A stretch of 64,000 nt of DNA from Bdellovibrionales bacterium (GTDB lineage: Bacteria > Bdellovibrionota > Bdellovibrionia > Bdellovibrionales > UBA1609). The DNA lies in contig JAIBAM010000010.1 of NCBI GenBank assembly GCA_019695175.1, positions 1 through 64,000 on the forward strand. Reading direction: 5' to 3'. The notes under the pieces are model-generated. The model searched no databases, was not told the DNA's origin, and saw only the letters and a program-made list of their open reading frames with translations. Shown here one piece after another: positions 6,635 to 15,065 of the stretch. How positions within the stretch are numbered: the stretch's first letter is position 1; every line of letters begins with the position of its first letter. A program made the position numbers and the translations under genes.

Positions 6635-7036
6635 GTGGGAGTTAAAAAACAACTTTTTCCCAAAAAGTACGCCAAAGAGGTTTTGAGAATTGCGGACGGT
6701 GATTTGGCTGCGGCGAAAAGGCTTTCCAAAGTCAATGACGGAGGCCGACCTGAAAACATGTTTTTCGCGCCCAACAAACCGTCGAAAAATACATCAAGTC
6801 CATTCTGGTCCACTTCGAAACTGCATTCCCATTGCTTTACGACCGGGGAGTTTTAGTTGCCCTCTTGCCGGATAAAAATGCTCGCTGAGGGTTTTGAACT
6901 GATGGAATTAAATCCTTTCGCTTCGGTCTGCCGTTGTCACAAAGGTAATGTCCCGCTGACAAAAGAAGAAATTGAAACTTCTTTGAAAGTGGCCCAGAAC
7001 ATTGCCAATTGGGCTAAGACTCACGCATCGGCCTAA
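6635..7036 (+). pseudogene. HEPN-domain protein, two frameshifts
   Basis: Three frames joined give a HEPN-like protein: KKYAKEVLRIADGDLAAAKR (helix 1) to about 6768, then AQQTVEKYIKSILVHFETAF to about 6870, then a third frame ending KEEIETSLKVAQNIANWAK and a stop at 7036. The order and spacing (D-x-x-A-A helix, Q-Q-x-x-E-K-x-x-K helix, final W helix) match HEPN proteins that pair with MNT nucleotidyltransferases as toxin-antitoxin modules. The usual R-x4-6-H RNase motif is not preserved and no MNT partner is seen. It is a pseudogene in the same decayed island. Confidence 0.5.
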
Positions 7037-7327
7037 ATCAATTCCCTTACAAATATCTATAAGGATAGAACCGCCAACTAGGCTTTAGGCTTGTTAGCTA
7101 AAACAAGTGCGCGCTTTCAAAAGTCGGAGCCACTGTTCTACTCATGATCGAACCGCGGCTTAAGAAGGTAAAAGGGCCCAAACATTTCACGGATCTGCCC
7201 ATGGCGATGGAGGAGCATCGCCGATGCAAAGAAACGAACAAAAGTTGTATATAAAGTAGCAAGCGCGTCATGAATCAATATCAACTCGAAAAAAACTTGC
7301 GCCTTCAGTGACATGTTGGGAACTTTA
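7037..7327. other. Non-coding stretch between HEPN remnant and tandem repeat
   Basis: No family is recognised. One short plus-strand frame (ATG at 7144, MIEPRLKKVKGPKHFTDLPM and onward, stop near 7253) looks protein-like but is only 37 codons and has no clear ribosome-binding site. I treat the stretch as more island debris. Confidence 0.3.
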
Positions 7328-7403
7328 CCTTAAACCTTAAACCTTAAACCTTAAACCTTAAACCTTAAACCTTAAACCTTAAACCTTAAACCTTAAACCT
7401 TAA
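7328..7403. repeat. (CCTTAAA)n heptanucleotide tandem repeat, about 10.9 copies
   Basis: Ten perfect consecutive CCTTAAA units run from 7328 to 7397, followed by a partial unit CCTTAA to 7403. The repeat is intergenic and ends 58 bases before the start of the VOC-protein gene. Perfect identity across all units points to recent expansion by slipped-strand replication. Confidence 0.95.
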
Positions 7404-7461
7404 GTTTGTGGTTTAAATGAAGAATTGAATCAGTTGTTACTCAAGACATGAGGGGGAGATT

Positions 7462-7833
7462 ATGAGTAAAAATCCAGTGTGTTGGTTTGAAATTTACGTC
7501 GATAATATGGACCGAGCTCGAAAATTTTATGAGTCTGTTTTTGAATACAAACTCGAGAAGATTTCCAGTCCAGAATATGAAATGTGGGTGTTCGGTGGGG
7601 ACAATAATACTTATGGAGCCCATGGGTCTTTAGTTAAAATGAAAGGGTTTTCAGCGGGAAAAAATAGCACATTGGTTTATTTTTCCTGTCAAGATTGTGC
7701 TGTAACAGAAAAGAGGGTCCAAGAGTTGGGTGGGAAGATTGAAAAGGCTAAATTTTCAATTGGACAACATGGGTTTATATCTTTGGTTCTTGATACAGAG
7801 AGTAATATGATAGGTCTGCACTCTCTCAAATAA
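7462..7833 (+). CDS. VOC (glyoxalase/bleomycin-resistance fold) protein
   Basis: The 123-aa protein has the vicinal-oxygen-chelate pattern: an opening WFEIYVDNMDRARKFYESVF strand-helix unit, an internal repeat with VYFSCQDCAVTEKRVQELGG, and an ending FISLVLDTESNMIGLHS. The four metal-ligand positions of true glyoxalase I are not all present, so it is a general VOC family member whose substrate cannot be told. ATG 7462 follows GGGGGAGATT, a strong ribosome-binding site. The heptamer array lies just upstream and could change promoter spacing if it varies. folE follows after 17 bases, probably in one transcript. Confidence 0.85.
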   Translation: MSKNPVCWFEIYVDNMDRARKFYESVFEYKLEKISSPEYEMWVFGGDNNTYGAHGSLVKMKGFSAGKNSTLVYFSCQDCAVTEKRVQELGGKIEKAKFSIGQHGFISLVLDTESNMIGLHSLK

Positions 7834-7850
7834 TAAAAACGAGGTTGATT

Positions 7851-8489
7851 TTGAAGGAGCACGCTTTTTCTGTTGAAGAAATTTTGGCTAATGTACGTCC
7901 AACTCCAGTGGTTCAAAATAATTTGAATTGTGAAACCCGAATTCAGATTGTAGCCGAAAAGTTTAAAGAAATTATGGAGGCCCTTGGCTTGGATTTGACT
8001 AATGAAAGTCTTAGGGATACTCCCCATCGAGTGGCTAAGATGTACGTCAATGAGATTTTTTCCGGATTGTGGGCGCAAAACTTCCCTAAAATAACGGTTA
8101 TAGATAACGAAATGGCCTATGACCAAATGATTGTGGTTAAACAAATAGAAGTGATGTCCACTTGTGAACATCACTTCGTGACCATAGATGGGATTGCTAC
8201 TGTGGGTTACATTCCAAATCAAAAAGTCATTGGCCTATCTAAGTTAAATCGAATTGTCCGATTTTTTTCCAAAAGACCCCAAGTTCAAGAACGATTGACC
8301 AAACAAATAGCGGATTGTTTAGTCTATATTTTGGGTACAGAACACGTTGCCGTTCATATAGAGGCTAAGCATTATTGTGTGGTTTCAAGAGGGGTTCAGG
8401 ACGGAAGAAGTCTTACTGTCACATCAGATTTACGAGGAGACTTTAAACGAAAAGCAGAAACCCGTGCTGAATTTATGAAGCAGTGTTAA
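7851..8489 (+). CDS. folE: GTP cyclohydrolase I
   Basis: FolE converts GTP to 7,8-dihydroneopterin triphosphate, the first step of tetrahydrofolate (and biopterin) synthesis. Visible motifs are RDTPHRVAKMYVNEIFSG, the zinc and active-site segment STCEHHFV, GYIPNQKVIGLSKLNRI, RFFSKRPQVQERLT, and the second cysteine in HYCVVSRGV followed by GRSLTVTS. I prefer the TTG at 7851, six bases after GAGG; an in-frame TTG at 7845 is possible. The 212-aa length is normal. It probably shares a transcript with the VOC protein and converges on the oxidoreductase genes. Confidence 0.95.
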   Translation: MKEHAFSVEEILANVRPTPVVQNNLNCETRIQIVAEKFKEIMEALGLDLTNESLRDTPHRVAKMYVNEIFSGLWAQNFPKITVIDNEMAYDQMIVVKQIEVMSTCEHHFVTIDGIATVGYIPNQKVIGLSKLNRIVRFFSKRPQVQERLTKQIADCLVYILGTEHVAVHIEAKHYCVVSRGVQDGRSLTVTSDLRGDFKRKAETRAEFMKQC

Positions 8490-8567
8490 ACATTGTACGA
8501 TAATAACAGTCGTTGCGATTTAAAGACTTCGATCCGAATTTTGAACTCTGGTTTTGTCTGAATTTAT

Positions 8568-9653
8568 TTATTTCCATTGTGATAAGGTTTGATGAAAATC
8601 CTCTTCTTTAGGACGCAGCTCTTTTTCTGTGAGTTGAACCAAGGGTGTGGAACTTAAATGAAGTCGATCTATAAGATGAGTGCAGTTTTGATTCCAGTAA
8701 AACAAACCGGTTAAAATCTCATTTTTTTGTTTAGAATTATTTAAGGCATTTTTGGCGGCTTGCAGATCTGTAATATCATGAAGATGAGATTCTATTTTTT
8801 TTAATATGAGAACTGAACCATCCACAAGCTTCACTGTTTGGTAGGATCCTTCTTCATAATCTACAAGGAGAGGTTCTTGCGGTTGGACGAATCCTAGTTC
8901 TTGTAAGTGATGGTTATGGGATTTCACGGCGTCATAGCTTTTTGTTGAGCCTTCATGATTTGCAAAGGTAATGCAAGGTGAGATCACATCAATAAGAGCC
9001 GTGCCATTGTGTCGAATGGCAGCATCAATCAATGGAACAAGTTGTTTGCTGTCTCCAGAAAAACTTCGTGCCACAAAAGAACAACCTAATTCAAGGGCAA
9101 GAGAGCAAAGATCAATAGCAGTAAATAAATTTCTCTCGCCTCCTTTTTTGATAGATTCAGCATCGGCTGTTGCTGAAAACTGTCCTTTTGTGAGACCATA
9201 AACCCCATTGTTTTCCACGATATAAATGATAGGAAGATTGCGTCGGATCATATGAATAAAGCTTCCTAAGCCAATACTAGCCGTGTCCCCATCTCCAGAA
9301 ATTCCTAAAATTTGAAGATGATGATTTGCCACTTTAACCCCAGTGGCTATGGGTGCCATTCTCCCATGAATAGTATTGAATCCGTGGGCTTGATTCATGA
9401 GATAAGCCGGAGTTTTGGAACTGCAGCCAATTCCCGATATTTTAACAACTTGGAAGGGGTTTACTCCGCTCTGGAAATAGGCTTTTATAATTTGTTGAGT
9501 GACGGAGTCATGACCACAGCCGGTGCAAAGAGTGCTTTTTCCTCCCACATAATCCGACTGAGATAGATTAATTTTATTTAAATTTGACTTTATTATTTGT
9601 GTTGATTCAGAGGAGGTGCTTTCGATGGAGGCTTCACTTTTTTGTTTGATCAC
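8568..9653 (-). CDS. korB: 2-oxoacid:ferredoxin oxidoreductase, beta subunit
   Basis: This is the thiamine-diphosphate-binding subunit of a KorAB-type 2-oxoacid:ferredoxin oxidoreductase, probably for 2-oxoglutarate. After a 35-residue non-conserved head, LCTGCGHDSVTQ carries the family's cysteine pair; the TPP-Mg motif is GISGDGDTASIG; and ENNGVYGLTKGQFSAT is the conserved strand-loop after it. The C-terminal part (about residues 250-361) is a loosely conserved tail. It lies three bases after the alpha-subunit stop, so the two are co-translated. No separate delta/ferredoxin subunit is present, as in other two-subunit enzymes. Confidence 0.93.
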   Translation of the reverse strand: MIKQKSEASIESTSSESTQIIKSNLNKINLSQSDYVGGKSTLCTGCGHDSVTQQIIKAYFQSGVNPFQVVKISGIGCSSKTPAYLMNQAHGFNTIHGRMAPIATGVKVANHHLQILGISGDGDTASIGLGSFIHMIRRNLPIIYIVENNGVYGLTKGQFSATADAESIKKGGERNLFTAIDLCSLALELGCSFVARSFSGDSKQLVPLIDAAIRHNGTALIDVISPCITFANHEGSTKSYDAVKSHNHHLQELGFVQPQEPLLVDYEEGSYQTVKLVDGSVLILKKIESHLHDITDLQAAKNALNNSKQKNEILTGLFYWNQNCTHLIDRLHLSSTPLVQLTEKELRPKEEDFHQTLSQWK

Positions 9654-9656
9654 AAC

Positions 9657-11483
9657 CTAGATTCCTTTTTTGGGAAAGATGTTTTGCGTTACAAAATGGG
9701 CGGTGATGGGCCATCCATCATAACAAAGAATACTTTTAAAGCGTGTGGTGTATTGGGGGTATTCTTCAGTTAAGAGAGTTTTCATTTGTGCATCTCGATT
9801 TTGTTCGACAACATAGATGGTTTGATGTTGGGAGATAAATTCTTCTACGGATCTTGGGAAGGGATAACTTTTTAAACAAATAGAATTCATTTTTAAATTT
9901 TGTTGAGCAAGCAGGTTTAAAACTTCATTAATAATAATGTCTGTAGATCCATAGCAAAGAATTGCTGAATCTGTGTCGTGAGTTTGTGAAATTTGTGGTT
10001 GAGGAACCCATTTCTTTGCGTTTTCCCATTTTTTATTCAGACGATCGAGATTGGTTCGGTACACCTCTGGATCTTCACTGTAACGGGATTGTTCGTCATG
10101 CCCTGTTCCACGAGTGAAGTAGGCGGCAAGGGGGTGTTCAGTTCCTGGTAAAGTCCTGTAGGTCCTTCCGTCGTTGTCCACATCGGAATAGCGTTCAAAT
10201 TTTCCACGCAATGTAAGTTCGTCTGCAGACAGTACTTTGCCGCGAGCATAGGGTTGGGTGGGATAAGGCCATTTTTTTGAACGATGGAAGTTCATCCCTA
10301 GATCCAGATCACTCATGACAATAACTAATGTTTGTAATGTTTCTGCAAGATCAAATGCAACTTGTCCGAAACTGAAGTGTTCTTCAGGGTTGGATGGAAA
10401 CAATAAAATATGTTTACTGTCTCCATGGGATAACTTGGCGGCAAATAAAACATCACTTTGCTGAGTTCGAGTGGGCAGTCCAGTGGAGGGTCCTGCTCGT
10501 TGCACTTCCCAAATCACCAAAGGAATTTCAGCGTAGTAAGCTAAACCGGCAGTTTCAGCCATCAGAGAAAGTCCAGGCCCTGAGGTGGCGGTTACAGCTC
10601 TGGCTCCGGTCCAACCTGCTCCTAAGGCCATGGCAACTGCAGCTAACTCATCTTCAGCTTGTATGATGGCAAGAGTGGAGTGGCCCGCTTTATCCTTCCT
10701 CCATTTTTGAGAAAATCCAGCTAGGTTTTCCATAACGGAACTTGAGGGTGTAATAGGGTACCAGGAAGCAAATGTACATCCGCCATAAATCAAACCCAAT
10801 GCGGCCGTTGTATTTCCATCAATTAAAACATACTGATCATTTCCTTCAGGAACTTCTTTTGCAGTGAATTTATTTAAAAACTCTGAGGGTAAATTCTGTT
10901 TAGCCCAATTCAGACCAATGGTGATGGCCTTAAGATTAGATTGAATTAATTCAGCTTTATTACCCAACTGATCTCGAACCGTTTGTTCCAAAACTTCCCA
11001 TTTTAACTGAAGTATTTGAGCTATGAGACCCACATAAATCATGTTTTGGAGCAGTTTTCTTGCTTTCACGGACTCTGTAGCTTCTTGGGAAAGTTGTCTA
11101 AAGGGTATGGAAATACTTATTATGTCTGAGCGCATTTTATGAGAAGGCAGTGCACATTCTGAATTATATAAAAATAAACCATTTGAACTGACAAATTTCT
11201 GATCTGAAAGTGCTGTGGAGGGGTTCAACGTAATCACGATATCTTGTTCATTTTTGCGACCAACAAACCCTTCCGGGTGAGCTCTAATGGTAAACCAAGT
11301 GGGTAGTCCTTGAATATTCGATGGGAAAAGATTTTTGCCACCCACCGGGATTCCCATACGAAAAAGAGTGCGTACAAGGATTTGGTTTGCTGATTGGCTA
11401 CCGCTCCCATTGATCGTAGCAATTTGTACAGTAAAATCGTTGACTCTGTTTTCTTTCATTCGGACAGGTTCGCTACTTATCAT
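9657..11483 (-). CDS. korA: 2-oxoacid:ferredoxin oxidoreductase, fused gamma-alpha subunit
   Basis: This 608-aa protein is a gamma-alpha fusion. The N-terminal ~190 residues form the gamma domain (TIRAHPEGFVGRKNEQDIVI). The alpha domain begins near VLIDGNTTAALGLIYGGCTF and has the substrate-loop motif ASWYPITPSSSVMENL, then QAEDELAAVAMALGAGWTGA and TSGPGLSLMAE, all characteristic of KorA/PorA. It oxidatively decarboxylates a 2-oxoacid to acyl-CoA with reduction of ferredoxin, together with KorB. The ATG at 11483 is preceded by a 12-bp hairpin whose 3' arm contains the ribosome-binding site AAGGTGGG, suggesting translational control. Confidence 0.93.
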   Translation of the reverse strand: MISSEPVRMKENRVNDFTVQIATINGSGSQSANQILVRTLFRMGIPVGGKNLFPSNIQGLPTWFTIRAHPEGFVGRKNEQDIVITLNPSTALSDQKFVSSNGLFLYNSECALPSHKMRSDIISISIPFRQLSQEATESVKARKLLQNMIYVGLIAQILQLKWEVLEQTVRDQLGNKAELIQSNLKAITIGLNWAKQNLPSEFLNKFTAKEVPEGNDQYVLIDGNTTAALGLIYGGCTFASWYPITPSSSVMENLAGFSQKWRKDKAGHSTLAIIQAEDELAAVAMALGAGWTGARAVTATSGPGLSLMAETAGLAYYAEIPLVIWEVQRAGPSTGLPTRTQQSDVLFAAKLSHGDSKHILLFPSNPEEHFSFGQVAFDLAETLQTLVIVMSDLDLGMNFHRSKKWPYPTQPYARGKVLSADELTLRGKFERYSDVDNDGRTYRTLPGTEHPLAAYFTRGTGHDEQSRYSEDPEVYRTNLDRLNKKWENAKKWVPQPQISQTHDTDSAILCYGSTDIIINEVLNLLAQQNLKMNSICLKSYPFPRSVEEFISQHQTIYVVEQNRDAQMKTLLTEEYPQYTTRFKSILCYDGWPITAHFVTQNIFPKKGI

Positions 11484-11484
11484 G

Positions 11485-11510
11485 TAATCCCACCTTTCAA
11501 GGTGGGATTA
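11485..11510 (-). promoter_or_regulatory. Hairpin sequestering the korA ribosome-binding site
   Basis: A perfect 12-bp stem (TAATCCCACCTT / AAGGTGGGATTA, 2-base loop) spans 11485-11510. Its 3' arm on the transcribed strand includes AGGTGGG, six bases before the korA ATG at 11483. Folding would occlude the ribosome-binding site. There is no U-run after it, so a plain terminator for the upstream gene is less likely. The role is inferred. Confidence 0.6.
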
Positions 11511-11532
11511 TCTTAATGCATGAAAAAATATT

Positions 11533-12417
11533 TTAGAAGTTATAAAGTTGAACTGGCTGGTTGGGATTCATTTTTTTTAAGTCTTGATTGATGTCTTGAC
11601 TGCAACGTTGAGTCAATAATCCATTAAGACTCAACCAAAGATCAGCATTGAGAAATTCAGCTTCAGAAACTTTAAGAGAAAGAAAAAGGGCTAATTTTTT
11701 ATCAAGATTTTGTAGAGTCCCACCAAAATGGCCTTTAGAAGCACAAGAAAACAAACCTAAAATTTGAGTTCGATGGGGGGACTTGAGTGCCTGGGTTAAA
11801 AGTTTGACCCCAGGTCGATTGGCTTCATACCACCCATAATCTACGTGAGACCCGTTCATTCTTGGAGGGCTGAAGTCAGGTCCACCCCCATTTCTGGAGT
11901 GGCCTGAATAAAAGATTACATCATACTTTTGGAAAGCCCTTACAAAAGAGGCCGTTGTTTCTTGGCTTTTAATTTTTTGTTCTGATAAAAATTGTTGGCG
12001 ATTGTCGCGATCATTAATGGAATAGGAGGAGTCTAAAATATCTAGATAGACTGTTGTTGTTAGTGACTGGTTTGTATTGGTTTTTACCAGTCGATTGGGA
12101 CTTAGTTGATGAAATCCACACAATTCAATGTTATCGGAATTGCAGGGTGCCGTCAGAGTATAAACCAAGCGATCTTTTTCAATTGAATCATTGGTCCAAA
12201 TTCCATCAAGTTTTGGACTCTCAACATCGCTGTAACCATAGGCAATCAAGATGCGAAGTTCCGCGCCATTTTGTGTTAATAATTGATATCTTGATTTACA
12301 TTGATCGGTTTGGACCCTTGGCGCACGATCCATGATCGAATATAAATCTGGATCCATGGCAGCATGTGCTGTACAGCCTAAAACAATAGATGACACAAAG
12401 GCAATAAACCCCATCAT
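11533..12417 (-). CDS. Exported caspase-like (clan CD-type) protein, unknown substrate
   Basis: The 294-aa product has a signal peptide (MMGFIAFVSSIVLGCTAHAA; VLGC could also serve as a lipobox). The body contains a His-Cys pair laid out as in caspase-like cysteine peptidases: YDVIFYSGHSRNGGG (H173) after a hydrophobic strand, and QILGLFSCASKGHFGG (C225) after the next. This resembles C14/C25-type and CHAT folds, but overall family membership is not proven. The start is the ATG at 12417, directly after nine consecutive Gs that separate AGAGAG from the start codon. A 13-bp inverted repeat lies just upstream. It precedes korA on the same strand by 50 bases but need not be functionally linked. 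Confidence 0.65.
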   Translation of the reverse strand: MMGFIAFVSSIVLGCTAHAAMDPDLYSIMDRAPRVQTDQCKSRYQLLTQNGAELRILIAYGYSDVESPKLDGIWTNDSIEKDRLVYTLTAPCNSDNIELCGFHQLSPNRLVKTNTNQSLTTTVYLDILDSSYSINDRDNRQQFLSEQKIKSQETTASFVRAFQKYDVIFYSGHSRNGGGPDFSPPRMNGSHVDYGWYEANRPGVKLLTQALKSPHRTQILGLFSCASKGHFGGTLQNLDKKLALFLSLKVSEAEFLNADLWLSLNGLLTQRCSQDINQDLKKMNPNQPVQLYNF

Positions 12418-12447
12418 CCCCCCCCCTCTCTTTGAATTTTTTCCCTT

Positions 12448-12508
12448 AACCTCCGCCATTAAAAATAATTCACGTTTGAATTTGGTGTTTTTTAAAATGG
12501 CGGAGGTT
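12448..12508. repeat. 13-bp inverted repeat with 35-base spacer
   Basis: AACCTCCGCCATT (12448-12460) and its exact reverse complement (12496-12508). It lies in the leader of the caspase-like gene, 31-91 bases ahead of its start. It could form a leader hairpin or bind a regulator. The remainder of the intergenic region to 12731 is AT-rich and shows nothing I can name. Confidence 0.7.
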
Positions 12509-12731
12509 CACCCCTACTGCGGGGCTAATACTCCACAGTTAAACTCTAGTAAAATCTAGCTAAAAACAGAAGGATTGAGATTAAAAAAAAATAAAGTAGA
12601 AAAGATTATAAATTTTATAAAACTAGCGCCAAATTGTGACTTTTTTTAATTCGACAAATTCAGAACTTACAAATTCCTAGACCAGGCAAACCTGTTCGCT
12701 TTGGGTATATAAAATGTGTCTCGAGAATAGC

Positions 12732-13799
12732 CTATGACTTTACAAGCTCATTATATTCCCTAACTTCTCGGTTAAGTTGAATTTCTTTTGGATACCAACG
12801 TTCTAAACTCTTTTGGTAGTGATATTGTTTTTTCTCTGAAGAATGGAGGTTCCAACTTGAGTGAGAATAGAGAGCTTTAATTAAAAAATCATAGAATAAA
12901 AAATGGCGACGATAGGTTCTTTTGACTCGATGTTTTTTTATGGGATTAAAAATCCCAAACCGTGAGAAAATTTGAATAGGGTTTTTTCGAACCCAAATCC
13001 AGGAGCCCATTTCTAGAGTTAAAGGTAGAAAAACAACATGAGGATTTTTTTTCATCAATTGAAGATACAGATAATCCCAAATGTCGCCGTGAAGTAAATA
13101 ACCCATGGATTGGGGTTCTATTTGATAAATGTGATAGGGGTGAGTCTGTTCGAAAAGATGAACGAGAGCGTGGAGTTCAGCAAGTTTTTCGAATGGTTTG
13201 CTGGTGTAGGAGTGGGGAAACCATATTCGATCCTTCATTCCAAAACCAGAGTGGAGATCGAGGGCAATAACACATTTACTTTGGTCACACTCCTGGTGAA
13301 AAAAACGGGATAAAGTATCTGTTTCCTGTTCGAGTACACCCTGTTGTCCCTGAAACCAGGGGAGAAGGGCCGAATATCTATGGCCACCCAAGAGAAATGG
13401 TGTTTTTTCTGTGGCGATTATGGGTGAGTTCCGCATCAGATCCACTCCATTCCCATTGCTGCGGATGCGATGAAGATAACCCACGGGATTGAGGAGTGGT
13501 AAAAAAACAAGTCGGATGTTTTTCAAGATTAAATGCAGTGCTTGATCCCAAATCAAGCGATCCACTGTGGACTTTAGCAGGCTCCAGGCGAGTTGGGACC
13601 CAATGCGTTCTAAGCCATGCACTCCCCCGACAATAAATAAGACCGGACTTTGTGGGTTTTTATTACCTAAGGTGAAGGAGTAAATAGGATAGGTTTGCTG
13701 ACGAAAGGTAACTTGTGAAAGTACTTGAGCCTGTACAAGTTGCTGTAAAGTGTTGTCCTGGTCGATGCGAAGGACTAATTTTTCCAGGTCGCGGATCAT
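12732..13799 (-). CDS. M14-family zinc carboxypeptidase (succinylglutamate desuccinylase-like)
   Basis: Metal ligands and catalytic glutamate are visible: H and E in GGVHGLERIG, the third ligand in ALDLHSGFG, and the catalytic E in PLTLEMGSW. NPVGYLHRIRSNGNGVDLMRN is the usual M14 substrate-binding segment. There is no signal peptide, so it is probably cytoplasmic. Related proteins trim peptides or deacylate amino acids; the exact substrate cannot be read. The C-terminal 80 residues are basic and non-conserved. It stands alone between the caspase-like gene and the acyltransferase. Confidence 0.83.
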   Translation of the reverse strand: MIRDLEKLVLRIDQDNTLQQLVQAQVLSQVTFRQQTYPIYSFTLGNKNPQSPVLFIVGGVHGLERIGSQLAWSLLKSTVDRLIWDQALHLILKNIRLVFLPLLNPVGYLHRIRSNGNGVDLMRNSPIIATEKTPFLLGGHRYSALLPWFQGQQGVLEQETDTLSRFFHQECDQSKCVIALDLHSGFGMKDRIWFPHSYTSKPFEKLAELHALVHLFEQTHPYHIYQIEPQSMGYLLHGDIWDYLYLQLMKKNPHVVFLPLTLEMGSWIWVRKNPIQIFSRFGIFNPIKKHRVKRTYRRHFLFYDFLIKALYSHSSWNLHSSEKKQYHYQKSLERWYPKEIQLNREVREYNELVKS

Positions 13800-13990
13800 A
13801 TAAACAAATCCTAACTATCATTTATCACTATCATTCATCGGGCGATGATCAAGCTCAGTTCCTAGAAAAATGGTGCAAAAGATTCCCGCAAATATGAAAA
13901 CCACGAAAAATATTTTTGGGATAATGAATTAGAGTAAAGTCAGAAAAATTACAATACAGCCGAAGGGTGCGAAAAATTTATGACTTGCCT

Positions 13991-14818
13991 CTAAGGCACC
14001 ATTTTAAACCTTTGCACTACATGATGACTCAAGTCCTTTTTTCTTAGCAAGGTTAACAAATCCACACAATTAAAATCTTGATCAAAGGCTGGTTGAGCAA
14101 TAATTTTAGCGCCAAGTTTGAAATAGGATTCAAGCAAGGGAGGGATAAGGCTTTGCGCCCGAATTTTTTGTGAATTATTTAGTCCTATTTTTAGAGTGTT
14201 AAAATGATAGGAAAAATCCGCAAATTGATATTTTGGTGTTGGGTTACAAAAATGATCGAGCTCCACTTTTTTTTCTTCAATCAAGTGTTGAAATACGAGA
14301 GCAGCTTCCCAGCTGGAATTTATTTTTAAGCTGGAACAGCCAAAAAGAAAGTCTGTTTGACTGCAATTCATATAGTTTGCGATTCCTCTCCATAAAAGAG
14401 CAATCACAGACCCTTTACGATAATTTTTATGGATGCAGGCTCGACCAAGCTCCAAAGCTTTTTCTTTTTGGTTTAAAAGTGATTCAATGTAAAACTCTTG
14501 TGCAACATAAGATTTGTCAGATTGACTTATCGAACAGACACGATAGGTGCCTATCAGTTGTTGGGTGGGTTTATGGATTATAATTATATGATCAAAAAGA
14601 TCGTCGAATTCATCTTGATCTAGACCACTTCCCGAAAGCCCACGAAATTCTTGATTAAAGATAGTGTGGCGTAATTTAAAGCTTTCTTTTCTTTCCCCAT
14701 CATCATCTGCGGTTTTGAGGTGATAAGGTCCAATCTCTAATGATAATTTATTTTTACTCGTATAGGTTCTGTGTTTTAGCTTCGAATAATAGGGTGATGG
14801 TTCTATTAAGTTAAGCAT
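13991..14818 (-). CDS. OlsB-like ornithine N-acyltransferase (GNAT/hemolysin type)
   Basis: The product resembles the OlsB/hemolysin-type acyltransferases that put a 3-hydroxyacyl chain on ornithine, the first step of ornithine-lipid synthesis: ESFKLRHTIFNQEFRG near the N-terminus, GLDQDEFDDLFDHIII, a QLIGTYRV core strand, ALELGRACIHKNYRKGSVIALLW (the acyl-ACP/CoA loop) and FLFGCSSL. ATG 14818 follows GGGAGGA by ten bases; ATGs farther upstream to 14863 are less well placed. It is divergent from a PlsC-family acyltransferase 247 bases away, which supports the two-step OlsB/OlsA reading. Its C-terminal ~90 residues include LIPPLLESYFKLGAKI, also conserved in this family. Confidence 0.78.
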   Translation of the reverse strand: MLNLIEPSPYYSKLKHRTYTSKNKLSLEIGPYHLKTADDDGERKESFKLRHTIFNQEFRGLSGSGLDQDEFDDLFDHIIIIHKPTQQLIGTYRVCSISQSDKSYVAQEFYIESLLNQKEKALELGRACIHKNYRKGSVIALLWRGIANYMNCSQTDFLFGCSSLKINSSWEAALVFQHLIEEKKVELDHFCNPTPKYQFADFSYHFNTLKIGLNNSQKIRAQSLIPPLLESYFKLGAKIIAQPAFDQDFNCVDLLTLLRKKDLSHHVVQRFKMVP

Positions 14819-15065
14819 CGGATTCATTCCTCCCATGGAATGGGTTGTAATATTTCTGCACAAGTCCTTAGAAGATAATAAGGGTATTTAAGGATTTTTC
14901 TTTTCTGATTTCTGTTAGTTTTTTTATTTTGTGGAATAAAAAAACAATCAAAATCCAACAGAAAGTGCCAAATCTTTTCTTTATAATGATTTTTCGAAGA
15001 AGAACTTTGATTTAATTCAAAGTAAAATCGAGTTTTCAAAAAACACCAAACTTGAAAGGCGCCTT

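Noticed and set aside
7328-7403. Heptamer array as a CRISPR
   Set aside because: Units are contiguous 7-mers with no spacers; CRISPR repeats are 23-47 bases and separated by unique spacers.
7689-8222. 177-aa minus-strand ORF
   Set aside because: Lies entirely opposite the VOC and folE genes, whose motifs are unambiguous.
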